From an uncultured Alphaproteobacteria bacterium (GTDB lineage Bacteria > Pseudomonadota > Alphaproteobacteria > CAAHEQ01 > UBA3637), in NCBI GenBank assembly GCA_947627155.1, contig CANQUX010000013.1, positions 1 to 45,620 of the forward strand: a stretch of 45,620 nucleotides of DNA. Direction: 5' to 3'. Both the position numbers and the translations under genes were made by a program. Under the pieces are notes generated by a model. That model saw only the letters and a list, made by a program, of their open reading frames with translations, was not told where the DNA came from and ran no database searches. Positions 16,535 through 27,449 of this stretch are shown in pieces. How positions within the stretch are numbered: position 1 is the first letter of the stretch; each line of letters begins with the position of its first letter.

Positions 16535-19186
16535 TTATATTTTGGCTTTAATAACTTTTAACGCCGCTTCCGTTTGCGCAACAAGTGAGCCGCCCGCCTG
16601 TGCCATATCGGGACGTCCGCCGCCGCCTTTTCCGCCGACAACCTCCGCCGCCGAACGAACCAAGTCAACGGCATTGTATTTGTTCGTTAAATCTGCCGTA
16701 ACGCCGACGACAACGGATACTTTTTCTTCATAATCGGCAATTAAAACAATCACACCGCTTTTAATTTGCTTTTTAAAATCATCGACTAACGGTTTTAATT
16801 CTTTGGCAGGCGTATCATGTAAAATTTTGCCGATAAAACGAACGCCGTTGACGGTTTCAACGCCGTTTTGTTCCCGAGAAGCGGAATCACCGCCGCCCAT
16901 GGCCACTTGCCGACGCAATTGCGCCACTTCTTTTTCTAACCGTTTTTTATCTTCCTGCAATGATGTGATTTTGGTTAATGTTTCATTTTCGCCGGTTGAT
17001 TTAAGCGTTTCCATTAACGTGTGCACAAACTGACTTTGATGCCGCATCAATTGCAACGCGCTGCGACCGACAACGGCTTCAATCCGACGCACGCCGGCCG
17101 ATACGCCCGATTCGGACACCAGCCGGAACAAGCCGATATCACCGGTTGCGCGCGCATGTGTGCCGCCGCACAATTCGCATGAGTGCCGATTTTCACCCGT
17201 TCCCATGGAAACAACGCGCACCGTTTCGCCGTATTTTTCATCAAACAACGCCATGGCACCTTGGGCAACGGCAGCTTTCGGCGTCATTAACTCGGTGATA
17301 ACGGGAACGTTTGTTAAAATCATTTCATTAACCAGCTGTTCCGTTTGCGTGAGTTCTTCGGGCGTCATGGCCTTGTTATAGGTAAAATCAAACCGAAAAC
17401 CGGTCGGCATAACAAGTGAGCCTTTTTGATGAACCTGCGAACCTAACACTTTTTGCAGCGCAGCTTGTAACAAATGCGTTGCCGAGTGATGTGCCCGAAT
17501 ATCAAACCGACGGGCAGCATCAATGGAAAACAGACCTGTATCACCCGTTTTCACCGTTCCCGAAACAACGTGACAAATATGAATAATCAGCGCATTATCG
17601 GCTTTGCGTTGCGTATCAACCACCTTTAAAAGAGCGTTCTGTGTTTTAATTTGACCCGTATCGCCGACTTGTCCGCCCATTTCTCCGTAAAACGGCGTTT
17701 GATTGGCAATAACAATCACGTCACTGCCGGCAGATGCTTGCGACACCTCCTGATTGTTTTGAATTAAAGCCGTTATGCAAGCTTGCACTTCATCGGAATC
17801 GTAACCCAAAAATTCCGTCGCACCGACTTTTTCGGCCGTTTGAAAATAAATTTTTTCATCGGCGGCATCGCCCGACCCTGTCCACGATTTTCGGGCTTCC
17901 GCGCGTTGTTTTTCCATGGCTTGATTAAAGCCCTCCACATCAACGGACATTTTTTTGGAGCGCAAAGCATCTTGCGTTAAATCCAACGGGAAACCGTAAG
18001 TGTCGTAAAGCTTGAATGCCACGTCGCCTGAAAGCGAATCGCCTTCTTTTAGCGAAACGGTTTCATCGGCCAGCAGTTTCAGGCCTTTATCCAACGTTTG
18101 CTTAAACTTTTCTTCCTCCAGTTGCAACGCCTCCGTAATAATGTGCCGCTGTTGCTCCAATTCGGGATAAGCTTCCCCCATTGTTTCAATAAGATTCGGT
18201 ACCAAGCGATACATCAGCGGTTCTTTGCACCCGATTAAATGCGCATGACGCATGGCGCGGCGCATAATGCGTCTTAAAACATAGCCGCGGCCTTCATTTG
18301 AGGGCAAAACACCGTCTGCCAGCAAAAATGACGTAGAGCGCAAGTGATCGGCAATCACGCGTAACGAGGTTTTATATTCCCCGTACGGTTCCACATGCGC
18401 CAAAGCGGCGGCGTTTTCAATAAGCGATTTAAAAATATCAATTTCATAGTTATCGTTTGTTCCGTGCAAAATGGCGCTTAACCGTTCCAAGCCCGAACCG
18501 GTATCAATGCATTTTTTGGGAATGGCAATTCTTTCGCCCGACGGTAAATCTTCATATTGATCAAAAACCAAATTCCACACTTCAATAAAGCGATCGCCGT
18601 CTTCCTCCGGCGTGCCGGGTTTTCCGCCCCAATAGCGTTCGCCGTGATCGTAAAAAATTTCCGAACACGGTCCGCACGGCCCCGTATCGCCCATTTGCCA
18701 AAAATTATCTTTGGTGGCAATGCGAATAATGTTTTCATCGGACAAACCGGCAATTTTTTTCCATAAGTCAAACGCTTCATCGTCGGTATGATAAACCGTG
18801 ACCAACAATTTTGATTTATCCAATCCGATTTCTTTCGTTAACAGTTCCCAGGCGTAAAAAATGGCTTTTTCTTTAAAATAATCGCCGAAAGAAAAGTTGC
18901 CGATCATTTCAAAAAACGTGTGATGGCGTTTGGTATAACCCACGTTGTCCAAATCGTTATGCTTCCCGCCCGCACGCACGGATTTTTGAACGGTTGCCGC
19001 CCGCGGAAACGGGGCTTTTTCGGCACCCGTGAAATAATTTTTAAACTGCACCATACCGGAGTTTGTGAACATCAATGTCGGATCGTTTTTCGGTACAAGC
19101 GAACCGCCCGGCACAATGGTATGGTCGTTTTTTCTGAAATAATCAATAAAGGTGTTGCGTATTTGAGCGGTAATATTTTGACTCAT
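16535..19186 (-). CDS. alaS: Alanyl-tRNA synthetase
   Basis: 883 residues from the ATG at 19186. A longer frame reaches 19249, but the AGAGGA ribosome site and the universal start MSQNITAQIRNTFIDYF favour 19186. It charges tRNA-Ala. Class II catalytic motifs are seen at RAGGKHNDLDNVGYTKRHHTFFEMIGNFSFGDYFK (near 55-90). The editing domain has HSATHLL (near 568) and CELCGGTHARATGDIG (near 670), and a DHHA1-like C-terminal domain ends in GGGRPDMAQAGG. It lies downstream of recA but has its own promoter after the recA terminator. Confidence 0.97.
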   Translation of the reverse strand: MSQNITAQIRNTFIDYFRKNDHTIVPGGSLVPKNDPTLMFTNSGMVQFKNYFTGAEKAPFPRAATVQKSVRAGGKHNDLDNVGYTKRHHTFFEMIGNFSFGDYFKEKAIFYAWELLTKEIGLDKSKLLVTVYHTDDEAFDLWKKIAGLSDENIIRIATKDNFWQMGDTGPCGPCSEIFYDHGERYWGGKPGTPEEDGDRFIEVWNLVFDQYEDLPSGERIAIPKKCIDTGSGLERLSAILHGTNDNYEIDIFKSLIENAAALAHVEPYGEYKTSLRVIADHLRSTSFLLADGVLPSNEGRGYVLRRIMRRAMRHAHLIGCKEPLMYRLVPNLIETMGEAYPELEQQRHIITEALQLEEEKFKQTLDKGLKLLADETVSLKEGDSLSGDVAFKLYDTYGFPLDLTQDALRSKKMSVDVEGFNQAMEKQRAEARKSWTGSGDAADEKIYFQTAEKVGATEFLGYDSDEVQACITALIQNNQEVSQASAGSDVIVIANQTPFYGEMGGQVGDTGQIKTQNALLKVVDTQRKADNALIIHICHVVSGTVKTGDTGLFSIDAARRFDIRAHHSATHLLQAALQKVLGSQVHQKGSLVMPTGFRFDFTYNKAMTPEELTQTEQLVNEMILTNVPVITELMTPKAAVAQGAMALFDEKYGETVRVVSMGTGENRHSCELCGGTHARATGDIGLFRLVSESGVSAGVRRIEAVVGRSALQLMRHQSQFVHTLMETLKSTGENETLTKITSLQEDKKRLEKEVAQLRRQVAMGGGDSASREQNGVETVNGVRFIGKILHDTPAKELKPLVDDFKKQIKSGVIVLIADYEEKVSVVVGVTADLTNKYNAVDLVRSAAEVVGGKGGGGRPDMAQAGGSLVAQTEAALKVIKAKI

Positions 19187-19220
19187 GGTATCCTCTGTGT
19201 TGTTATTAAAAATTTTTTCT

Positions 19221-19249
19221 TTTATACATCGTTTTAAAATTTTTTTCAA
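19221..19249 (-). promoter_or_regulatory. Promoter of alaS
   Basis: Minus-strand TTGAAA (19244-19249), a 17-base spacer and TATAAA (19221-19226), 35 bases before the chosen ATG. This position also argues against the longer reading frame. Confidence 0.65.
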
Positions 19250-19250
19250 T

Positions 19251-19279
19251 AAAAAAATCCGGCCGTGAAAGCCGGATTT
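19251..19279 (-). terminator. recA terminator
   Basis: AAATCCGGC (19255-19263) and GCCGGATTT (19271-19279) form a 9-bp stem. On the minus strand it is followed by a T run, 20 bases after the recA stop codon. Confidence 0.88.
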
Positions 19280-19299
19280 GTATGAACAGTGAACCGGCT

Positions 19300-20334
19300 T
19301 TATTCAACCGATGTGTCGGCGGCGCCGTCGGCAACCATCATTTGTTGAGAAATATCTTTGGCTTGCCCGCGCACCTGTTTTTCAATTTCGGCCGCTAATT
19401 CCGGATGTTCTTTGAGATAAATGCGTGCCGATTCGCGTCCTTGCCCGATTCGTTCGCCCTTGCAGGAAAACCACGAGCCTGCTTTTTCAATCAGCCCCGT
19501 TTTAACGCCTAAATCCAGCAATTCGCCCGATTTTGAAATGCCTTCGCCGTACAGAATATCGAAATCAACCGTTCGGAACGGCGGCGCGACTTTGTTTTTC
19601 ACAATTTTCACCCGTGTTTGATTGCCCACGGTGTTATCTTTATCTTTAATGGCACCGATTCGGCGAATATCCAACCGCACGGACGCATAGAATTTTAAAG
19701 CGTTACCGCCGGTGGTTGTTTCGGGATTACCGAACATAACACCGATTTTCATCCGAATTTGGTTAATGAAAATCACCAGCGTATTGGCGCGTGCCACGGA
19801 GGCGGTAATTTTACGCAACGCCTGACTCATCAAGCGCGCTTGCAAACCCATGTGCGAATCGCCCATTTCGCCCTCTAATTCGGCTTTGGGAACCAGTGCG
19901 GCGACCGAATCGACCACCAACACGTCAATTGTGCCGGAGCGAACCAACGTATCGGCAATTTCTAACGCCTGTTCGCCCGTATCGGGTTGGGAAATTAAAA
20001 GCTCGTTAATATTCACGCCCAGTTTGCCGGCATAAATCGGATCCATGGCGTGTTCGGCATCAATATAAGCGCAGGTGCCGCCTTGTTTTTGCGCTTCGGC
20101 AACCACATGCAGCGCCAATGTTGTTTTACCCGAGCTTTCAGGCCCGTAAATTTCAACAATTCGGCCGCGCGGTAACCCGCCGACGCCCAAAGCCAAATCA
20201 AGCCCCAACGATCCGGTTGAAATGGCCGGTGTTTCCACCGCATTATCTTTTTGACCCAAACGCATAATCGAACCTTTGCCGAACGTGCGTTCAATTTGGC
20301 TTAATGCCGCTTCCAATGCTTTATCTTTTTCCAT
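19300..20334 (-). CDS. recA: Recombinase A
   Basis: 344 residues from the ATG at 20334 ([11 protein letters not shown]), which has an AGAGGA ribosome site. The open frame to 20400 adds an unlikely N-terminus. RecA forms the filament for homologous recombination and triggers SOS self-cleavage of LexA. Walker [10 protein letters not shown] near residues 64-72, Walker [10 protein letters not shown] near 139-147, DNA-binding loop 1 around [21 protein letters not shown], and loop 2 around [18 protein letters not shown] are present. It is monocistronic by its own promoter and terminator. Confidence 0.98.
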   Translation of the reverse strand: MEKDKALEAALSQIERTFGKGSIMRLGQKDNAVETPAISTGSLGLDLALGVGGLPRGRIVEIYGPESSGKTTLALHVVAEAQKQGGTCAYIDAEHAMDPIYAGKLGVNINELLISQPDTGEQALEIADTLVRSGTIDVLVVDSVAALVPKAELEGEMGDSHMGLQARLMSQALRKITASVARANTLVIFINQIRMKIGVMFGNPETTTGGNALKFYASVRLDIRRIGAIKDKDNTVGNQTRVKIVKNKVAPPFRTVDFDILYGEGISKSGELLDLGVKTGLIEKAGSWFSCKGERIGQGRESARIYLKEHPELAAEIEKQVRGQAKDISQQMMVADGAADTSVE

Positions 20335-20371
20335 TTTTGTTCCTCTTTCGTTCATGTTTATGTTCTTGTTC

Positions 20372-20400
20372 AGTGTAAAAGATTTTGATTCAAAATACAA
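20372..20400 (-). promoter_or_regulatory. Promoter of recA with adjacent GAAC repeats
   Basis: Minus-strand TTGTAT (20395-20400), a 17-base spacer and TACACT (20372-20377). Directly downstream come GAAC repeats (20344-20371 region). Alphaproteobacterial LexA sites are GTTC-N7-GTTC, whereas the closest pair here has an 8-base spacer, so a true SOS box is uncertain. Confidence 0.6.
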
Positions 20401-20455
20401 CCTTTTTTTTAATAATAATGCATTTTTTTGTTCGTTTCAATAAATTCTTTTTGTT

Positions 20456-21028
20456 TTATTCCTTGTTTTTATTGTTATTTTCGTTTGTTTTATTCAAATT
20501 GTTCGGGCGACACCCGCAATAAGTTTGCCGATAGAGTTGTTTTTCTTTTGCCAATCGTTCGGCCAGTTCCAAACCGCCTTGTTTGCGCCAGTTTGTCATA
20601 TCATAGGGCAGGTGATATGTTTCGCTCACTTCTTGAGCAGCGGCGCAGACTTGATTAAAATCTTTAAATCGGGAAATGCCGAAAACCGATGTGAAAGAAT
20701 CGAATCCGTGCGCACGAGCGTATTCGGCGGCTTTGGTGAGGCGCAGTTTAAAACAAACGGAGCAGCGTTTGCCGCGTTCGGGTTCGTTTTCCAATCCTTT
20801 GACGGCTTGTCGCCAGAGGGCGGGATCATAGGGCAATTCAATAAAGGGAATATCGGCTTCTCGGCAAATGCGTTTATTTTCATCACGGCGCCGTACATAT
20901 TCTTCCGCCGGTTGAATGTTGGGATTATAAAATAACACACTGAAACGAACACCTTGTTCTTTTAAGCGTTGAATCACACCCACACTGCACGGCCCGCAAC
21001 AAGATACCAGCAATAAATTTTGACTCAT
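20456..21028 (-). CDS. queH: Epoxyqueuosine reductase QueH
   Basis: 190 residues. QueH performs the last step of queuosine synthesis in tRNA and is unrelated to QueG. Its metal ligands are visible as adjacent cysteines CCGPCS (residues 10-15), the RCSVCFKLRL pair near 86-95, and YCGC near 171-174. FYNPNIQPAEEYVRR and WRKQGGLE are further family blocks. The C-terminus ends in an Asn/Lys-rich tail (NLNKTNENNNKNKE). It lies between recA and the autotransporter, which is on the opposite strand. Confidence 0.93.
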   Translation of the reverse strand: MSQNLLLVSCCGPCSVGVIQRLKEQGVRFSVLFYNPNIQPAEEYVRRRDENKRICREADIPFIELPYDPALWRQAVKGLENEPERGKRCSVCFKLRLTKAAEYARAHGFDSFTSVFGISRFKDFNQVCAAAQEVSETYHLPYDMTNWRKQGGLELAERLAKEKQLYRQTYCGCRPNNLNKTNENNNKNKE

Positions 21029-21292
21029 TTTTATCTCCTTTTCATATTATAGAAAAAGAAAATGATTTTAGCAAATTTTTTTCAATTTTGATTATTTTTT
21101 TTGTTTTGTCAAAAGCATAATTTAAAATTATATTTTTATTTTTGAAACAGGATATATCTTTTGAATAACATTTTATGCATTTTTTTATAAACAATTGTTG
21201 TAATTATATTTTTTTATGATAAATTCTAAACCATGCGTGAGATAAATTTCAGTTTATTTCGCAATGATTTAGTTTTTTATAAGGAGAAAAAT

Positions 21293-24200
21293 ATGAATAA
21301 TAAATTAGCTGTTGCCGCTTTAATTTTTCCGTTAATGATGACAAGTGCCGTTGCTTATTCGGCAGACACAATCAATTCTTTTGATGAGTTAAAAAAGGCT
21401 GTTAACAATGATAAAAAAGATCAAGATGTAACGATTGAGTTGGGAAATGATATTGATTTTGATGAAAATTCCGGTTTGACAACCCTTGCCGAAATCATTA
21501 TCGGAAAAAATGGTCAGGAATATGAAAAACAAAATATAACCATTGTCGGAAACAGAAAATCTGATGATGGTACGGGTTCTTCTTTTGTAAATTTGATTGG
21601 TAAAAATATGGAGAATGCAAAAGAGACGGAAAGTAAATCAGATGCATTTATTGTTTATCAGGGCAGTTCTTTAACACTTAAAAACTTAACCGTTAAAAAT
21701 TTTCACGGCAAAACATATTCTCCTTTATATAAAACCATCACATTAGTCGGCGGAAAGTTAGTTTTAACGGCCGAAAAAGATCAGGATGTTATTTTTGAAA
21801 ATAACGGTCATGTGCGTGGCGGCGGCGGTGATGTTTCCCTTATATCAGAAGGAAGCGAATTGCTTATTAACGGTTCCGGCGGTAAAGTTGTTTTGGGATC
21901 CGGTGTTTCGGGTTCTGTCGGAACAGTAAAACATGAAGGAAGTTCCCTGCTTGTTTTGGGTGGAAATAATACCGGTTTTACAGGCTCGTTTACCAATGAA
22001 AACGGTCATGTTGAAGTTGGAAAAAACGGTACTTTATTCGGAAAGAGTAATACCTTTCAAAATGGTCAGTTAATATGGAATTCGCAAAAGGATTTGTTAA
22101 ACACAACTTCTGCTTTATCTCTTTCAGGCAATGCTTCCTTAATTGTCGGTGAAGATGAAAGTGTAAATGCCAAATTGACTCTTAAAAAAGGGCAAACACA
22201 TTTGGATAGTAATGTTTCTTTAACAACAAAAAACAACGGTGAATTGATTTTATCCGGTTGGCAAAACGGATTTAAAGAACAAGTAAGCGGAAACGGAAAA
22301 TTAACTTTACAAAATACAAATTTAAACATTACAAATGATGAAATTAAAGAACATGATTTATTACAGGTAAAGCTGGATGATCAAAGTGCCGTAACAGGAG
22401 CTGAATTGTCATTTGCCACCTTAACAAATGATGGTACGGTAACATCAAATAATGAGTTGGAGGTTCAAAATTATATTGATAACGGCGGCACAATTTCAGG
22501 CAAAATCATTATTGCCGGTTCACTTGATAATACAGGGAAAATTAAGGCTGAGTCCTTAACATTAAGCAAAGAGGGGTCAGAAGGAAAAGAGAGTTTAATT
22601 AACGGTGTTGCCGTTACCGAGAATCAAGGGGCAACAACACCGGCTGAAATTGAGACAATTTCATTAAATGTAACGGGTGATGTGAAAAATAACGGTACGA
22701 TTACGGTTACTGATGAAGCAAAAGTCAGCGGAAACGTTACTAATGAAAGTGGTAAATTTTCGGCAAAAAATTTGGAAGTTTCAGGCAATATTACCAATAA
22801 CGGGGAATTAACGGCACAAGAAAAACTGTCGGGTCAAAAATTAACGAATACGGGAACGGTTTCAGGTTATACCGTTGAAACGGATGATATAGAAAACAGC
22901 GGTACAATTACAATACAAGATTCTTTAACGGCAGGTACCGTGAAAAACAATCAAAAAAGCAATATCACACTTGTCGGAGGCACGGGAACAATAAGCGGCA
23001 CTGTTGAGAACGACGGTACAATCACGAATTCGGGTCACTTAACAATTGAAGGCGCGGTTTCAGGTACAGGGGCATTAAAAAATGAAAACGGCACATTAAC
23101 ATTGAACAGTGACAGCAATTCCTTTACCGGAACATTTACACAAACGGGTGATTCAACAACGCTGGTAAAGGGCACATTGGGCGGTATGAAAAATATTGAA
23201 GGCGGCTCACTTAAAATGACTTCCGACTCAATGTATACGGGACAGGTAAAATTAGGAAACAATGCTTCATTTGATTTTACTTTTAATACTGTGGAGGATT
23301 CGCAACACCAGAATATTATCAATAATGATTCGTTAACATTTGCGGGAAGTAATGCAACCGCCACCTTTACAGGCATTGATAAATCCCGTTTGACTTTGTC
23401 TGATAATGTGCAAAACTCAAAAAACAACAATATTTCTTTTGATAATACCACACTGGAATTAAGTGGTCGGAATTATGAATATCAGTCGTTTCATTTGAAA
23501 GATTCCACATTAAGTTTAGGGGGTGAAAGCGGTGAGTTGGAGGAATATGTTTTCCGTAATTTCCACACTTCCGGTTCGTCTGTTGATTTGAATTTGGAAT
23601 TATCCGCTGAGGAAAAGTTAAATTCTGATACATTAACCTTTAAAGGCACAAGTTCCGGTACATTAAACCTCGGCAAAGTTTATTTAACCGATGAATCGGG
23701 TGATAAAGAGGGAACATTTACACATGATGTTGTTAAAAATGAATCAGGCAGCAATGTTTCGTTAGGTATTGATGGTGATAGCCATGATGTTTATATTGCT
23801 TCCAATAGTTATACCTATGATTTGCAGGTGAAAAACAACACACAGGTTTCACTGACGAAGGAGGGAATTACAACCAATAAAACGTTAAGTGAATTTAATC
23901 AAAAAACAGGCGACAGAAACTTTATGATCGGTAGCTCATATGAAATCGATAATAATCTTGGTGACACCAAAGAAGGCAAAATGCTTGTTTATGGTCAAAA
24001 TAAAACAGGGGAAGATGTGTTAGACGGAAAGGAACATTCTCTCTTTAATATTAAAGAAAATACAGCCGTTGAATTAGAAATTTCCGATTTAACTGTTCAA
24101 AATGCCGGTACGAACGATTCCAAAGGCGGATCGGTTGTGCATAACAACAGCAATACTTCAAAAGTTGAACTTTCGAATGTTACGATTAAAGATAATAAAA

Positions 24201-27200
24201 ACGGTGCTGTTTATAATAACGGCGGAAAAAATGATAAAGAAGGAAATGGTTTTTATATTTCAGGAACAACATTTGAGGGAAATGCCACCGGCTTTACAAA
24301 CGTTACTTCCGATTCACTGGGTGTTTGGGGCGCTGCTGTTTATAATGATGCAGGCGGCTTGCTTTACTTGGAAAATGATGTTTTTGCAGAAGGTCAGGAT
24401 TCGGCAAAGAATGATATTTACAATGCCGGTGATATTTATGTGAATGGCGAAAACACATTTAAAAGTCAAATTAAAAATGCCGATACGGGAATGATGGCAT
24501 TCTATGGACATAATACCGTGTCAAGTATTGATAATGATAAGGGTAACCTGAAATTTGCCGGTGAAAGTAACACCGTTGATCAGTTAACCAATCAAAAGGG
24601 GCAGGTTATTCTGGAAAGCCGGTTTGCACAATTCGGTTCGGTTTCAAATTCGGGTGAAATCACTGTGAGTGGCGGAACAGCTTATATTGATGAATTGAAA
24701 TTAAATAATCAAGAGCAAAACGGACAACTTTCCGTTGATGGCGGCAGTATGACTTTGAATACCGTTAGCGGTAAAATCGGATCAAGTGTTGATAATAAAG
24801 GCAATCTTGCTTTAACAGGTGATGCCTCCGGATTTATGGGAACATTTACACAAGAAGACGGTGTTACAACCGTAACGGAAAATGCCCGTTTCTTTAGCGG
24901 TGATTCTCAAATTTCGGGTGGTGTGCTTAATTGGGTGTCAACAAATGATTTAAGTGATGATGCCACGCTCACGGTCGAGGGAGATTCCACATTGATTGTC
25001 GGCGCGGAAAGTCGGGCACGTCGTGCCTCTTCCGGTGCGGTTTTAACATTGAAAAATGATAGCTCGATTGATGCAAAAGTATTTCTTGCCACCGGCTCCA
25101 CATTAAATGTTGAAGAAAACGGCTCTTTAACAATGAACGAGGGCTCGCTTTGGAATGGCACAATTCATGTTGATGCCGGTGAGCTCACTTTGAAAACTCA
25201 ATCACCGATTCAAACCGAAACAGGCGCATTGGTTGCTTTAACAGGTTCTGTTACCTTAGAGGAGACTGCTTCCTTAAATGTTAATGCCGACAGTACCATT
25301 GAAGGTGAGGTTATATTTACGGGTAATGAGAATACAAACTTATTTATTTCCGGCGGTTCGGTCACATTTAATGATGAGGATACCGTTAAAGGAAACACTT
25401 TTTTGAATGCAGGCACGCTGACTTACGGTGATGCAAGTGTCGATGAAAATGCTTCCTTAACGGCAACCGGCGGTCATTTGAATATCGTTGATGGGGCTTC
25501 CTTAACAGTGGATGCCGAAAAGAATACCATTGCCGATGCGGTTAATTTGAGCATTGATGAGAGTTCAAGTGTTACTGTTTTAAGCGGGGGCAGACTCGGT
25601 ATTGATGAGCAGGATTTATGGCTGGGACAAATTACTCTTGATGGCGGAACACTGGATTACAGTGCGCAAACAAATGGCGCTTTAACGGCCAATACCGGTG
25701 CTTTGAATTTGACGGGCGGCGTGTTGACTTTAAATGACGCAAGTGTTATTAAAGATACGGTTTCCGTAAATATTCAAAACGATGCAACCGTTAAAGTGGA
25801 AAAAGGCGGTGCGTTAACGTTGAATGGTCATACCGAAGATAAATGGTTCGGTTTGGTTGAAAATAACGGCGGTACCGTAACCACCTTGGGTGTTGATACC
25901 ACAACGGAAGGTTTTGCCGGACGGTTTAAGCAAACAGCGGGCAATTCAATTTTTGATGCTTCTTCAAATATTGTGATTGCCAATCCGGGTACTTCCATTC
26001 TCGGTGGTAATGTTTCGGTTTTAAACGGGTCGACTTTATCATTTGTTGACGGTGAAGATATTCAGTTGAAAAATTTAACCGTCAGTGATAATTCATCGTT
26101 TGGCATTAAAAACGGGCAGGCTCAAACAGTCACGCTTGATTCCTTAACGGTGAACGGTGAAAATAATTTCACCATGGATTTGCAAGGTGTTTCGGGAAAC
26201 GGTGATCAGATTGTTGTAGAAGATTTGAACGGTAATGGTACAATTAATGTATCCGACTTCGGCTTTTCAGGAAGCGTGCCGACATCACGGCAAGTTGATA
26301 TGCAGTTGTTTCATGTTCAAAATATTGGAGAAAATGTTTCCTTCAAGTCAACGAGCGGTGCCGTTTCAACACCGTTGGGTGACTATATTTTGCAATCCTT
26401 GGGGAACGGTTCTTATCGGGCAACACTCAATACGTTTAATCCCGCTGTTTACAGAGGGCAGGCTTCAACACTGGCCATGTATAACAACCAGTTGGAAATT
26501 GATGATATGATTTTAAATCATATTATTTTGGAAAACGGTTTCGGACAACAAGCAGTCGCGCAGTCAAAAGCTGATAAAACGCATTTGAACCGGGACGGCG
26601 GCTGGTGGAGTAAAGCCTATTACAATAACGGCCGCATGGATTTAAGTTATAACTTGGATACGGATACTACCGCTTACGGCTTATTTATCGGTGCTGATTT
26701 GCCAATGATGAATTTGGGTTACGGTTGGAATTTTATTCCGTCATTTTTTGCGGGCTATAACGGTTCCAAACAAGATTACAATGATATTGATATGAAACAA
26801 AACGGCGGTCAAGGCGGTGTGATGGGAACATTTGCGAAAAATAATTTCATTGCGTCCGTTATGGTTTACGGTGGCGGCTATTCCAACAAGATGAAAGGCA
26901 ACGGCTATGAAGACAGCACGCACAACTGGTTTGCGGGCACGGCAGCCAAAGCAGCCTATAATTGGTATGTTGCCGATCAGGTGATTGTACAACCCGCGGC
27001 GTTTGTTTCTTATAATGCATTCGGTAAGCAGGATTGGCATACACAATTCGGAAATATGAATATGTCAGCCGATACCTTAAACGGTTTCAGCGTGGCACCG
27101 GGAATTAACGTTATTTACGCACCGAAAACATGGAGTACCTATGCTTCGTTGCAATATGTTTATAATGTGAATAATAAAGTCGGCGGCCGGGCCGGAACGG

Positions 27201-27385
27201 ATGTTGATTTACCGAAATTGAAAACGGATAACGGATTTGTTCAATACGGTATCGGTGCCACAAAGGCGTTGAGTGATCAATGGAATACCGATTTCCGTGT
27301 TACGGCCGAAAGCGGCGGTAGAACGGGTGTCGGTTTCCGTTTGGGTGCCGAATATTTGTTCGATACAAAAAGCTGGCTCCGATAA
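21293..27385 (+). CDS. Very large autotransporter (type Va secretion)
   Basis: 2,030 residues from the ATG at 21293 (AAGGAG ribosome site; the frame from 21233 lacks one). Signal peptide MNNKLAVAALIFPLMMTSAVAYS. The passenger (about 25-1740) is a Ser/Thr/Asn/Gly-rich beta-helix built of many short units, such as NNGTITV, NSGTITIQDSLTAG and GSFTNENG repeats, typical of a pectate-lyase-like solenoid. The C-terminal about 270 residues (from GGWWSKAYYNNGRMDLSYN) form the 12-stranded translocator barrel. The last residues (FDTKSWLR) do not end in the usual aromatic residue. No protease triad was recognised, so an adhesin or matrix role is inferred. The 264 bases before it are AT-rich with no confident promoter. 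Confidence 0.92.
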   Translation: MNNKLAVAALIFPLMMTSAVAYSADTINSFDELKKAVNNDKKDQDVTIELGNDIDFDENSGLTTLAEIIIGKNGQEYEKQNITIVGNRKSDDGTGSSFVNLIGKNMENAKETESKSDAFIVYQGSSLTLKNLTVKNFHGKTYSPLYKTITLVGGKLVLTAEKDQDVIFENNGHVRGGGGDVSLISEGSELLINGSGGKVVLGSGVSGSVGTVKHEGSSLLVLGGNNTGFTGSFTNENGHVEVGKNGTLFGKSNTFQNGQLIWNSQKDLLNTTSALSLSGNASLIVGEDESVNAKLTLKKGQTHLDSNVSLTTKNNGELILSGWQNGFKEQVSGNGKLTLQNTNLNITNDEIKEHDLLQVKLDDQSAVTGAELSFATLTNDGTVTSNNELEVQNYIDNGGTISGKIIIAGSLDNTGKIKAESLTLSKEGSEGKESLINGVAVTENQGATTPAEIETISLNVTGDVKNNGTITVTDEAKVSGNVTNESGKFSAKNLEVSGNITNNGELTAQEKLSGQKLTNTGTVSGYTVETDDIENSGTITIQDSLTAGTVKNNQKSNITLVGGTGTISGTVENDGTITNSGHLTIEGAVSGTGALKNENGTLTLNSDSNSFTGTFTQTGDSTTLVKGTLGGMKNIEGGSLKMTSDSMYTGQVKLGNNASFDFTFNTVEDSQHQNIINNDSLTFAGSNATATFTGIDKSRLTLSDNVQNSKNNNISFDNTTLELSGRNYEYQSFHLKDSTLSLGGESGELEEYVFRNFHTSGSSVDLNLELSAEEKLNSDTLTFKGTSSGTLNLGKVYLTDESGDKEGTFTHDVVKNESGSNVSLGIDGDSHDVYIASNSYTYDLQVKNNTQVSLTKEGITTNKTLSEFNQKTGDRNFMIGSSYEIDNNLGDTKEGKMLVYGQNKTGEDVLDGKEHSLFNIKENTAVELEISDLTVQNAGTNDSKGGSVVHNNSNTSKVELSNVTIKDNKNGAVYNNGGKNDKEGNGFYISGTTFEGNATGFTNVTSDSLGVWGAAVYNDAGGLLYLENDVFAEGQDSAKNDIYNAGDIYVNGENTFKSQIKNADTGMMAFYGHNTVSSIDNDKGNLKFAGESNTVDQLTNQKGQVILESRFAQFGSVSNSGEITVSGGTAYIDELKLNNQEQNGQLSVDGGSMTLNTVSGKIGSSVDNKGNLALTGDASGFMGTFTQEDGVTTVTENARFFSGDSQISGGVLNWVSTNDLSDDATLTVEGDSTLIVGAESRARRASSGAVLTLKNDSSIDAKVFLATGSTLNVEENGSLTMNEGSLWNGTIHVDAGELTLKTQSPIQTETGALVALTGSVTLEETASLNVNADSTIEGEVIFTGNENTNLFISGGSVTFNDEDTVKGNTFLNAGTLTYGDASVDENASLTATGGHLNIVDGASLTVDAEKNTIADAVNLSIDESSSVTVLSGGRLGIDEQDLWLGQITLDGGTLDYSAQTNGALTANTGALNLTGGVLTLNDASVIKDTVSVNIQNDATVKVEKGGALTLNGHTEDKWFGLVENNGGTVTTLGVDTTTEGFAGRFKQTAGNSIFDASSNIVIANPGTSILGGNVSVLNGSTLSFVDGEDIQLKNLTVSDNSSFGIKNGQAQTVTLDSLTVNGENNFTMDLQGVSGNGDQIVVEDLNGNGTINVSDFGFSGSVPTSRQVDMQLFHVQNIGENVSFKSTSGAVSTPLGDYILQSLGNGSYRATLNTFNPAVYRGQASTLAMYNNQLEIDDMILNHIILENGFGQQAVAQSKADKTHLNRDGGWWSKAYYNNGRMDLSYNLDTDTTAYGLFIGADLPMMNLGYGWNFIPSFFAGYNGSKQDYNDIDMKQNGGQGGVMGTFAKNNFIASVMVYGGGYSNKMKGNGYEDSTHNWFAGTAAKAAYNWYVADQVIVQPAAFVSYNAFGKQDWHTQFGNMNMSADTLNGFSVAPGINVIYAPKTWSTYASLQYVYNVNNKVGGRAGTDVDLPKLKTDNGFVQYGIGATKALSDQWNTDFRVTAESGGRTGVGFRLGAEYLFDTKSWLR

Positions 27386-27407
27386 CAGCTTGTTTTCAAA
27401 AGAAAAG

Positions 27408-27429
27408 CACCCTTTTTGAGGGTGTTTTT
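27408..27429 (+). terminator. Terminator of the autotransporter gene
   Basis: CACCCT (27408-27413), loop TTTTG, AGGGTG (27419-27424), then a T run. Confidence 0.88.
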
Positions 27430-27449
27430 TCTTGGATGATTGTTGAAAT

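Noticed and set aside
20344-20377. Possible LexA (SOS) box at the recA promoter
   Set aside because: GAAC/GTTC words are present, but the nearest pair is separated by 8 bases, not the 7 of the alphaproteobacterial GTTC-N7-GTTC operator.
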